DNA of 6,801 bases from Candidatus Omnitrophota bacterium (GCA_030691985.1 JAUYDB010000275.1:1-6801), one strand, 5' to 3'. Shown: positions 1 through 5,639, numbered from the stretch's first letter. Notes: generated by a model not told the origin, from the letters alone. A program made the numbers and translations.

Positions 1-3000
1 TAGTAGGATTCCTTATAGGAGAGCAACTGACCGGATTAGAAGAAGCGGGAGCGTTTGCGCAAAAAGCGCTTTCCGTGTTTATTCCCGCGCCGAGAGCCGC
101 ACCTGGTTTTACCAATCCCTTGAGCGAGGCGCACTGGCGTAAAGGCGAATATGCCAAGGCCATATCTTGCGAGGCGTGGTACAGGGGGAAGAGGGCCGCG
201 GACGAAGCGGGATTTGCGTCGGATCCTATGGTTATTGAAATCCTAAAGACAGGAGCCGATACTGATGTGCGCACCGAGGCACGGCTGATTACAGCTGGGC
301 AGGCGCGCGGCTATACGGAATATGGCGGTCAGAGGGCTCTGGAAGGGTTTGGTTGGGGTATGCCCCCCGAACTATTTAAGCAGAGCATAGAAAAAGACAA
401 GTTATATTACTTACTAATTGGAGAGCGTTACAATGCTTCTATGGTGGCAAATTCAGTCGCATGGAAAATGAGGGATGATGCGCTGTATCTCTACGACTCA
501 GGAAAACGCGGAGAGGCGAAGGCGATAATAGACAAGATCGCGTGGTTAAGACAAGATCTTATCAAAGCAGGCCGTTTAGACCTGGCAAGATCATTCTCGC
601 CAGAGAGCCTTAGTTATGAAATCGTTAGAGAGAGTCGGGAAGATCTCTTTAAACCGCAAGAAGTGATGGAGCCGGATAAAAAGCCATTAGAAGATAATAT
701 ATATAACGAACAATTTATGGACGATTTGGCTTTATCTCAATGGGAAGCTGATGGCGGTGTGGCAACGAATGGGGCCATCCTGCAAGGGGACACCCTATCA
801 CCCGCAGGCCAACCCGGCGAATCTAACCAGGTTAGAAACGGTCCGGAACCATTTGACCCGAGGGAGAGTATAAACGCGGCCAAACTGCCGGAGGATAGCC
901 ATGATTGGGATGAAGATCAGCCTGACGTTGTCTCTACATCTGACAATTCACTTGGTATGCTTGGGACGGCGGGGGATGGTGAAAAACCCGATAATAAGGA
1001 CGAATATAGTAGCGCCAATCAAAAGCACCAGAACTCCATTCATAATCAATCACCTTCCTTATTAAGAGCGGTTGCCACGACAAATGTAACAATAAAGAAC
1101 GCCATACCTGCCACGAAGACATCCATACGAAATGGCGCTCCCGGGATAAATTGGCCAATGACTAACGCGGCAAATACTAGTTTTCCAAGATCATATAAAG
1201 CTTTAGCCAATTCGGACCGTTGCGATTTACCTAATGTGACCATCAAACAAACTTTACCACAAGACATAACCTATGTCAAGGAAATCACGCCGTCACAGCC
1301 GGCAAATGGGGCTATCCCACAAGGGGGCACCCTATCACCTGCCGCAGAGGAGCCAGCCGCACCATCCGCTAATTCCTCTATAGAATTAGGCGAAAAACCA
1401 GTGACAGACACCGATATTCCACCCGCAGGCCAACCTGACAAATCTAACCAGGTTAGAGCGGATCTGCCCGTGGCCCGGCATCTTCTATTTCTCTTAGGAT
1501 TAGAATCTCCCGAACAGATTAGCGGTGCCACATCTGTGCAGAGGATAGGAGAAAAAGACGGCCTTGTAATATTCAGGATTGAAATTCCGGAATACGGCGA
1601 AGATGCCGCCCTGCCGCAAGGCGGGCCCGCCGCTTCGCGGCGAGGTCTCGCCAAAGGCGGACTTGCCTTATTACGGCTGATATTGCTTGAGGAGTCTAAA
1701 GTAAAAAAAGGAAGCTTAATAGCGGACCTTTTATACGATAAAAGCGACAGACTCATCGCGATATTCCCTGTGAGGATTGGAGATGCGCGTGGAAGCTTCC
1801 TTTATCTGCGATATCTCAACCTTTCGCCATATTATTTTTCTTCACCCAAGCCATATGATCCGGAAAGCCTGTCCAAGTGGAATGAGTTTCTTTTACAATT
1901 AAAGGAAGACAAGGCCCTGATAAATTATTATAAATCTAAAAATTATAGCCCTGCGCGGCTTATGAAAGACAGCGGGGCATCCCAATACGTTCACCTTAGC
2001 TTCTTTGAGGAAGGCGGGAGATGGGCCGCCGAACCTATATTGAGAGTGGGTGAAGAGGGGATAGAGCTGTCGCGTGAAAATATCCCGCTCAAAAGATACC
2101 CGCAAGTACATAACGCTGTGATTGCGGTCCTGCCTACCGTGTATAATCCCGTGTTCAAGCAGGAGCACGATGAGAGTTTCTACCGATTTCTGATCTCAGA
2201 GGCGGGATACAGAAGAAGATTCATCAAGGGCCGTAAGCCTTTGATAGAGAAGGGCAGCATTTGTCTTGATCCCGCCGCCGGATCAGGCGCGATGACATGG
2301 TTATTGTCAATCCTTACAGGTAGGAAGGTCTATGCGATAGAGGAGAGTCCTGTCGCCGCTCTCAATCTGAGATATAACGCCCGGCAGATCGGTTTTCCTG
2401 CCGAAGTCATCTGCGCGGGCACCATGGTAGGCCCTGATGGCAGGGGATGGTTCGCGGAAAGGATCGACTTGATTATCGGTAATGGACCGGGATTTATCAC
2501 GGATGGAATAGATAAAGAATCTTTGCCGTTAGTCCTCTCAGGGCTTTGGGATAATGATAATGAGGGAGAAAGGTTTTTAAAGCCATTGGTTAATGCACTG
2601 CCCAAAGTAGCCAGCCGCGCGATCTTATGGAATCAGCCGTGTCCTGAAGAAAGAGATGGTGTCTTACGGGATAGGGTAATTGAGGCGATAACGGCCGCAA
2701 CTCCTGCGGGTTATGAGATGCAAGTCGACCCCGTGCCTTTAGTTTTTAACAACGCGGCTTACGTAATCACTCCCGTGAAATCGAAATCGGTGACAGTCAC
2801 CGATTTCGATACAGAGCAAACGGGAAAAGAGGCCCCCGGCCGTGACCGCGAGCGTGATGTCGCCGTAGATTTTAGAGACGTTATCATTGACGAGGAGAAG
2901 AAGATCCGGGAGATGACAGCCAGGCAAGAGGAGAAGGCAGGGATAAGTGAAGAGAGGCTGATTGTGGCTTTGGGCACACGCTGGATACCCGGTTATAGAG

Positions 3001-3458
3001 AAGGCGCGAGGTCGCCTTATTATAAAGATTTGAACGGGCTCATAGTGTCGATGAGAAAGTTCTGCGAGGAGAGAGGTATTCCACTCATAGATAGAGACGA
3101 TGGCGAGTTGTTGAATGAGATAGCTATCTTGAAGAGCCGAAAGGAATATGCAAACGCCAAGGTTGTGGTTCTTGCGGGAGAGGATAGCCTTAATAATGGG
3201 CTATTGCTGCTACAGTCTACCAAAGACACTTTCTTGTTCGGAGTCGATAGAAGTAATCTCGCAGATGATAGCTATATACATCTTGTGGAGATGTTAGAGA
3301 TAGCCGTGAAATTCGCTGTTACGGATATTCTCCCTCGAAATGATTCCAAGCTGCCGATAGAAAGACGCGCAAACTTCTGGGTCTTCGTCCCGCGCGCCGA
3401 CCGCGTACTGGACGGGGATACCTTGAGAAGACTCTACGAGATCCAGAAGTTTGCTTAA
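1..3458 (+). CDS. Large multi-module protein with degenerate methyltransferase-like domain, 5'-partial
   Basis: The frame is open from the left edge. The first in-frame GTG is at 75, but it has no Shine-Dalgarno and the 24 codons before it read as normal protein, so the true start lies outside the window. Numbering residues from 75: 1-230 is an unrecognised, mostly helical, charged region. 232-463 is low-complexity and repeat-rich. About 465-720 is a mixed alpha/beta region. About 725-830 resembles a class I SAM-dependent methyltransferase, with a glycine-rich motif I (LDPAAGSGAMTW, about 732-743), an acidic residue after strand 2 (YAIEES), and DLIIGNGPGF (798-807) where N6/N5 methyltransferases carry N/D-P-P-Y/F. 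About 959-1127 is a separate C-terminal module (VVVLAGEDS, DDSYIHLVEMLEIA, ending EIQKFA). I recall similar modules in very large Omnitrophota proteins. No signal peptide can be judged. Catalytic activity is doubtful because the NPPY-like motif is altered. The segment 948-1243 is antisense to two plausible small genes, so translation through it is inferred from the open frame only. Confidence 0.72.
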   Translation, partial: VGFLIGEQLTGLEEAGAFAQKALSVFIPAPRAAPGFTNPLSEAHWRKGEYAKAISCEAWYRGKRAADEAGFASDPMVIEILKTGADTDVRTEARLITAGQARGYTEYGGQRALEGFGWGMPPELFKQSIEKDKLYYLLIGERYNASMVANSVAWKMRDDALYLYDSGKRGEAKAIIDKIAWLRQDLIKAGRLDLARSFSPESLSYEIVRESREDLFKPQEVMEPDKKPLEDNIYNEQFMDDLALSQWEADGGVATNGAILQGDTLSPAGQPGESNQVRNGPEPFDPRESINAAKLPEDSHDWDEDQPDVVSTSDNSLGMLGTAGDGEKPDNKDEYSSANQKHQNSIHNQSPSLLRAVATTNVTIKNAIPATKTSIRNGAPGINWPMTNAANTSFPRSYKALANSDRCDLPNVTIKQTLPQDITYVKEITPSQPANGAIPQGGTLSPAAEEPAAPSANSSIELGEKPVTDTDIPPAGQPDKSNQVRADLPVARHLLFLLGLESPEQISGATSVQRIGEKDGLVIFRIEIPEYGEDAALPQGGPAASRRGLAKGGLALLRLILLEESKVKKGSLIADLLYDKSDRLIAIFPVRIGDARGSFLYLRYLNLSPYYFSSPKPYDPESLSKWNEFLLQLKEDKALINYYKSKNYSPARLMKDSGASQYVHLSFFEEGGRWAAEPILRVGEEGIELSRENIPLKRYPQVHNAVIAVLPTVYNPVFKQEHDESFYRFLISEAGYRRRFIKGRKPLIEKGSICLDPAAGSGAMTWLLSILTGRKVYAIEESPVAALNLRYNARQIGFPAEVICAGTMVGPDGRGWFAERIDLIIGNGPGFITDGIDKESLPLVLSGLWDNDNEGERFLKPLVNALPKVASRAILWNQPCPEERDGVLRDRVIEAITAATPAGYEMQVDPVPLVFNNAAYVITPVKSKSVTVTDFDTEQTGKEAPGRDRERDVAVDFRDVIIDEEKKIREMTARQEEKAGISEERLIVALGTRWIPGYREGARSPYYKDLNGLIVSMRKFCEERGIPLIDRDDGELLNEIAILKSRKEYANAKVVVLAGEDSLNNGLLLLQSTKDTFLFGVDRSNLADDSYIHLVEMLEIAVKFAVTDILPRNDSKLPIERRANFWVFVPRADRVLDGDTLRRLYEIQKFA
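768..841 (+). repeat. Dispersed in-frame repeat, copy 1 (full length)
   Basis: This copy runs from AATGGGGCCATCC through CACCCTATCACC and CCGCAGGCCAACC to the perfect small palindrome TCTAACC-A-GGTTAGA at 822-836. It encodes NGAILQGDTLSP followed by AGQPGESNQVRN. The same two halves recur, separated, at 1305-1345 and 1419-1460, in the same reading frame. The repeat adds proline- and glycine-rich, probably disordered peptide. Confidence 0.75.
948..1043 (-). CDS. 31-residue single-TM membrane protein, second gene of the antisense pair
   Basis: ATG at 1043-1041, TGA at 950-948. The product begins MNGVLVLLIGATIFVLIIGF, one hydrophobic helix of about 20 residues, followed by a strongly basic tail (PRRPKHTK). 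Helix followed by positive charges suggests the N terminus faces out and the tail lies in the cytoplasm. The start is well supported: AAGGTGAT at 1056-1049 matches the anti-Shine-Dalgarno complement and sits 5 nt before ATG. The ATG is 2 nt downstream of the stop of the preceding small gene, indicating translational coupling. Its codons are exactly complementary-aligned with the codons of the large plus-strand frame. Function is unknown. A coincidental ORF cannot be excluded, but the combination of spacing, ribosome binding site and membrane-protein pattern makes this unlikely. Confidence 0.6.
   Translation of the reverse strand: MNGVLVLLIGATIFVLIIGFFTIPRRPKHTK
1046..1243 (-). CDS. Small two-helix membrane protein, antisense inside the large ORF
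   Basis: Sixty-five residues starting at ATG 1243-1241. A soluble basic/amphipathic start (KSQRSELAKALYDLGK) leads into a hydrophobic helix (about residues 19-33), a short turn with PGAPFR, a second hydrophobic helix (about 40-59) and a charged tail NKEGD. This layout matches small uncharacterised two-TM proteins with a 'YDLxKLxFxxLVIGQ' pattern that I recall from many bacteria; the exact family name is uncertain and the function unknown. The frame extends upstream to an ATG at 1267, but that lies inside the spacer of a good promoter, so I prefer 1243. The start lies only 7 nt after the -10 box and has no Shine-Dalgarno, which suggests a leaderless transcript. The next gene starts 2 nt after its stop. 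It lies entirely antisense to the large plus-strand frame, and both frames share wobble positions here. It reads more like real protein than the plus-strand peptide does. Confidence 0.62.
   Translation of the reverse strand: MVTLGKSQRSELAKALYDLGKLVFAALVIGQFIPGAPFRMDVFVAGMAFFIVTFVVATALNKEGD
1251..1279 (-). promoter_or_regulatory. Sigma70-type promoter for the antisense small-gene pair
   Basis: On the minus strand a perfect -35 TTGACA (1279-1274) is followed by a 17-nt spacer ending in TGTGG and a -10 TAAAGT (1256-1251, 4 of 6 matches to TATAAT). The predicted transcription start is about 7 nt downstream, at or next to the A of the ATG at 1243, so the mRNA may be leaderless. Confidence 0.5.
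1305..1345 (+). repeat. Dispersed in-frame repeat, copy 2, 5' half
   Basis: AATGGGGCTATCC, AAGGGGGCACC and CTATCACCTGC closely match the first half of the 768-841 copy, encoding NGAIPQGGTLSPA. The second half of the repeat is found about 75 bp further on, so this copy was either split by an insertion or the two halves are independent units. It begins only 26 bp from the -35 box of the antisense promoter. Confidence 0.7.
1419..1460 (+). repeat. Dispersed in-frame repeat, copy 2, 3' half with 15-nt palindrome
   Basis: CACCCGCAGGCCAACC followed by AATCTAACCAGGTTAGA matches the second half of the 768-841 copy and encodes PPAGQPDKSNQVRA. The perfect palindrome TCTAACC-A-GGTTAGA lies at 1443-1457. 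Confidence 0.72.
1616..1666 (+). repeat. GC-rich palindromic element inserted in frame
   Basis: A hairpin core CGCCGC-TTC-GCGGCG (1628-1642) is bracketed by near-complementary GGCGGGCC and GGTCTCGCC and by outer arms GCAAG (1616-1620) and CTTGC (1662-1666). The heptamer AAGGCGG occurs on both flanks. It translates to QGGPAASRRGLAKGG, a basic, glycine-rich insert between two ordinary-looking stretches (FRIEIPEYGED and LLRLILLEESKVKKG). The pattern is like the Rickettsia palindromic elements found inside coding genes; direct homology is not claimed. Confidence 0.68.
2780..2810 (+). repeat. Perfect 31-nt palindrome inside the coding frame
   Basis: The arms ATCGAAATCGGTGAC (2780-2794) and GTCACCGATTTCGAT (2796-2810) are perfectly complementary around one central A. 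It encodes about KSVTVTDFD in the linker between the methyltransferase-like module and the C-terminal module. A 15-bp perfect stem with a 1-nt spacer is far beyond chance in a window of this size. Confidence 0.85.
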
Positions 3459-3459
3459 T

Positions 3460-3541
3460 GCCGCAGATTTCACCTGAAATTTTTACGGGTCCTGTTGTTC
3501 GGAAACGAAAAATTTACCCATATCCCTTGACAATCTGCGGC
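3460..3541 (+). repeat. Long-range inverted repeat spanning the intergenic region
   Basis: GCCGCAGATT (3460-3469) and AATCTGCGGC (3532-3541) are perfectly complementary 10-mers 62 nt apart. A second pair, AAATTTTT (3477-3484) and AAAAATTT (3508-3515), nests inside. The right arm overlaps the last base of the -35 box and the start of the spacer of the marR promoter. It may be a relic palindromic element or a structure linked to termination. Confidence 0.55.
3466..3484 (+). terminator. Weak candidate terminator after the large ORF
   Basis: ATTTCA-CC-TGAAAT (3467-3480) forms a 6-bp AT-rich hairpin followed directly by four more T residues. The stem is weak and the loop only 2 nt, so efficient termination is doubtful. 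Confidence 0.22.
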
Positions 3542-3555
3542 TCTCATGATATATT
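3527..3555 (+). promoter_or_regulatory. Sigma70-type promoter of the efflux operon
   Basis: A perfect -35 TTGACA (3527-3532), a 17-nt spacer and a -10 TATATT (3550-3555, 5 of 6 matches) preceded by TGA. The transcription start is expected near 3562, just before the palindromic operator. It is the only clear promoter upstream of the marR-tolC-adaptor-permease series. Confidence 0.75.
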
Positions 3556-3562
3556 AGCTATG

Positions 3563-3589
3563 TTGATATTTAACGTAGTTAACTATCAA
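3563..3589 (+). promoter_or_regulatory. Probable MarR operator (27-nt imperfect palindrome)
   Basis: The half-sites TTGATATTTAAC (3563-3574) and GTTAACTATCAA (3578-3589) flank a central GTA; 11 of 12 positions pair. It lies immediately downstream of the predicted transcription start and overlaps the Shine-Dalgarno by its last two bases, so a bound dimer would block RNA polymerase escape. MarR-family dimers usually bind such AT-rich palindromes next to their own gene. Autoregulation is inferred. Confidence 0.65.
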
Positions 3590-3594
3590 GGAGG
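3588..3594 (+). promoter_or_regulatory. Strong ribosome binding site of the MarR gene
   Basis: AAGGAGG, fully complementary to the 16S rRNA 3' end, sits 6 nt before ATG 3601 and fixes that start. Its first two bases belong to the operator palindrome. Confidence 0.85.
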
Positions 3595-3600
3595 TTAAGG

Positions 3601-4050
3601 ATGACGACACTGTCGCTTGCGGAGTTTGCGGATAAGGTGGCGGAGATCATGCCGGTCATGATGAGAGAATTTTTCAGGAACCAGCCGGGCAGGTTTTATA
3701 AAACGCGGATCACCATCCCGCAATTTGTCGTCCTGGATATGTTATACAGAAGCGGCGAATCGAATATGACGGACCTCGCGCGCCATATTTTTGTCACAAC
3801 CGCCGCGATGACCGGGATAGTCGATAGGCTTGTCAGAGACGGCTGCATCCGCAGGGCAGGTGATCCGAAGGACAGGCGCATGATAAGGGTGATGCTCACC
3901 TCAAAAGGCACGGGTGTGGTCAAGGATATGATTGAGAAGAGAAACAGGATGACCATGAAGATATTCGGAATGATATCTAGGAAAGATCGGTTTGAGTATC
4001 TGAGGATACTGGAGCATATAAGGGATCATATTAGAAAACAAGAGGAGTAG
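3601..4050 (+). CDS. MarR-family transcriptional regulator
   Basis: 149 residues, the normal size for the family. Residues 1-35 form the N-terminal dimerisation helices. Residues about 36-105 are the winged helix-turn-helix: TIPQFVVLDMLYRSGESNMT opens it, DLARHIFVTTAAMTGIVDRL is the helix-turn-helix, and the wing carries the family signature DPKDRR followed by MIRVMLTSKG. The C-terminal helices (about 106-149) complete the dimer interface. MarR proteins act in the cytoplasm as dimers that repress until a small ligand or oxidant binds. The first gene of the operon, it has the strong promoter and a palindromic operator directly upstream, so it likely represses itself and the efflux genes behind it. 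It contains no cysteine in the N-terminal helices, so OhrR-type peroxide sensing is unlikely; the ligand cannot be told from sequence. Confidence 0.93.
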   Translation: MTTLSLAEFADKVAEIMPVMMREFFRNQPGRFYKTRITIPQFVVLDMLYRSGESNMTDLARHIFVTTAAMTGIVDRLVRDGCIRRAGDPKDRRMIRVMLTSKGTGVVKDMIEKRNRMTMKIFGMISRKDRFEYLRILEHIRDHIRKQEE

Positions 4051-4061
4051 GCGGTATCAGC

Positions 4062-5639
4062 ATGAAGAATAATATTCTAAAGAGATTGCTTCGTCGGGCT
4101 GAGGCCCTCCTCGCAATGACGCTAGTTGCGGCAGGAATCGTGCCTGTTTATGGCGGTATCGTTTGGGCTGATGATATTCCTGTCTTTGATAAGGAGTCTT
4201 TTCTCGTTTCAGCGCAGGCGGCTGCGACCTTGCGCATAGGGATGGTCGATTGCGTGGCGATGGCTCTCAAGAACAATTCCGATATACTCATTAAGAAGAT
4301 TGTTCCGCAGATAGAAGATTCCAATGTAAGGATACAAAAATCGAGGTTCGAGCCAAACCTGTCATTTGACTGGGCGATGGAGGATACCACCGATTTAAGC
4401 ACAACAACGCTCTCCGGTTTTAAAACGACGAAAACGAGGACAGGCCGATTCGATTTCGGATTTGACGAGAAGTTCGTGACGGGCACCGAACTCAACCTCG
4501 ATTTTTTTAATACCAGGACGCGTTCAAACTCGGCGATCCAAACGCTGAATCCGGAATTTGACTCTGAGGCGCAAGTGACGATAACCCAGCCGCTGCTTAA
4601 GGGGTTCGGGATAATCGTGAACAAGGCCGACTTTCTGATAGCTAAGAATAACAGGTTAAAATCGGCCCAGGACTTCAGGCAGGAAGTGATAAAGGTCCTG
4701 ACGGATGTTAAAAAGAATTACTACGATTTCCAGTACACTCAGGAGCAGTATAAAGTGGCTCAGGTTTCGTTAAAACGCGTCCAGAACCTCCATGATATAA
4801 ACAAGGAGAAATACGCCAAGGGGCTGGCGAGCAATGTAGATCTTCTGCAGTCAGAATCCGAGGTCGCGCGTTTTGAAGAGGCCCTCCTTGCCGCGGAAAA
4901 GGATATGAAGCTGGCGGAAGACAACTTAAAATTTATAACCAACCTTGTCGATGACCCGGGGCTCTGGAACGCGAACATAATACTTTTAGACGGGATTTCT
5001 TATGAGCGAAAAGATGCGAAACTGATAGACGCCATAATACTCGCCTTCGATCACAGGCCTGACTATGAAGCCGCTAAATTTGACTTGAAGAACAGGGATA
5101 TATCGGTCATATTTTACAGGAACAATATGCTTCCGAGGCTGGACCTTACGGGTAGTTTCGGCCTGAACGGGCTCGGCAAGACATTTGAAAAGGACATGGG
5201 TAATGTAGGCGGCGGCAAGTATCAGGACTGGCTTGTCGGGGTCACCTTCCGGCTGCCTTTGTTCAGTGACGAGGAGAAGGGTAAGTACGAAAAGTCAAAG
5301 TTTGAGAAGCTGCAGGCGCTCATCGCGTTTAAGAGGCTTGAACAGAAAATAATATTACAGGTAAGGGATAAGGTCAGGAAGGTTGAGATAAACTATAAGA
5401 TGCTTGAGGCAAGCAAAAAGTCGAATGATGCTGAAGAGGAGAATTATAGCGCGCAGGAGACGCGTTTCAGGGCAGGGCTCGTTTCCACGCTTGATATCGT
5501 CATCTTCCAGGAGCGCCTCGCGCGCTCGGAAGTCAATTACGTTAAGAGCATCATCGATTACAATATCTCTTTGATAGAACTGGCGAAGGAAGAGGGCATG
5601 ACGCTCGCGAATGACGGGATAATAATAGAAGGGGCTTAG
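4062..5639 (+). CDS. TolC-family outer-membrane efflux channel
   Basis: 525 residues. A Sec signal peptide has a basic start (KNNILKRLLRR) and a hydrophobic stretch, with likely cleavage after VWA (residue 36). The mature part has the internal duplication of TolC proteins: the first repeat opens at about residue 57 (LRIGMVDCVAMALKNNSDI), and the second at about 318 (DAKLIDAIILAFDHRPDYEAAKFDL). Each ends in long alpha-helical coiled-coil segments rich in K, E and Q (about 205-295 and 405-515). Beta-strand segments such as FDFGFDEKFVTGTELNLDFF and RLDLTGSFGLNG would form the barrel. Trimeric TolC proteins form the outer-membrane channel and periplasmic tunnel of tripartite pumps. ATG 4062 is chosen for the full signal peptide; AGGCGG (4049-4054) is 7 nt upstream. 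It lies 11 nt after the MarR gene, so is co-transcribed. Oddly, part of the signal peptide is encoded by a dispersed palindromic repeat (4083-4121). Confidence 0.93.
   Translation: MKNNILKRLLRRAEALLAMTLVAAGIVPVYGGIVWADDIPVFDKESFLVSAQAAATLRIGMVDCVAMALKNNSDILIKKIVPQIEDSNVRIQKSRFEPNLSFDWAMEDTTDLSTTTLSGFKTTKTRTGRFDFGFDEKFVTGTELNLDFFNTRTRSNSAIQTLNPEFDSEAQVTITQPLLKGFGIIVNKADFLIAKNNRLKSAQDFRQEVIKVLTDVKKNYYDFQYTQEQYKVAQVSLKRVQNLHDINKEKYAKGLASNVDLLQSESEVARFEEALLAAEKDMKLAEDNLKFITNLVDDPGLWNANIILLDGISYERKDAKLIDAIILAFDHRPDYEAAKFDLKNRDISVIFYRNNMLPRLDLTGSFGLNGLGKTFEKDMGNVGGGKYQDWLVGVTFRLPLFSDEEKGKYEKSKFEKLQALIAFKRLEQKIILQVRDKVRKVEINYKMLEASKKSNDAEEENYSAQETRFRAGLVSTLDIVIFQERLARSEVNYVKSIIDYNISLIELAKEEGMTLANDGIIIEGA
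4083..4121 (+). repeat. Dispersed ATTGC...GCAAT palindromic repeat within the tolC signal peptide
   Basis: Reverse-complemented, this reads CGTCATTGCGAGGAGGGC, a short spacer, then GCCCGACGAAGCAATCT, the layout of a repeat I recall as widely dispersed between genes in many bacterial genomes. Stems visible here are ATTGC (4085-4089) with GCAAT (4113-4117), and GGGC (4096-4099) with GCCC (4104-4107), loop TGAG. It is read in frame as RLLRRAEALLAMT, supplying the arginines and the start of the hydrophobic segment. Confidence 0.7.

Noticed and set aside
75..77. GTG at 75 as start of the large gene
   Set aside because: No Shine-Dalgarno is present and the frame continues as normal-looking protein to the left edge, so the gene is treated as 5'-partial.
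934..1158. 74-codon minus-strand ORF overlapping the small-gene pair in another frame
   Set aside because: It lacks a membrane or domain pattern (many W, H and R) and competes with the two better-supported frames that have a promoter and ribosome binding site.
1046..1267. Longer form of the 65-residue small protein starting at ATG 1267
   Set aside because: That ATG lies between the -35 and -10 boxes of the minus-strand promoter, so it would not be on the transcript; the extra residues MSCGKVCL also look unlike the rest.
768..1460. CRISPR array or tandem repeat array
   Set aside because: There are only two copies, one split, with unequal spacing and in-frame coding, so neither a CRISPR array nor a true tandem array.
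1271..1756. 161-codon minus-strand ORF upstream of the small-gene pair
   Set aside because: The translation is low-complexity, rich in S, R and P, crosses two repeat elements and has no ribosome binding site; it is a shadow of the plus-strand frame.
2330..2977. Three minus-strand ORFs opposite the methyltransferase-like and linker regions
   Set aside because: Serine- and leucine-rich shadow translations without start signals; one gains its length only from the palindrome at 2780-2810.
4148..4624. 158-codon ORF antisense to tolC
   Set aside because: No ribosome binding site, serine-rich shadow translation, and it lies opposite a confidently assigned TolC gene.
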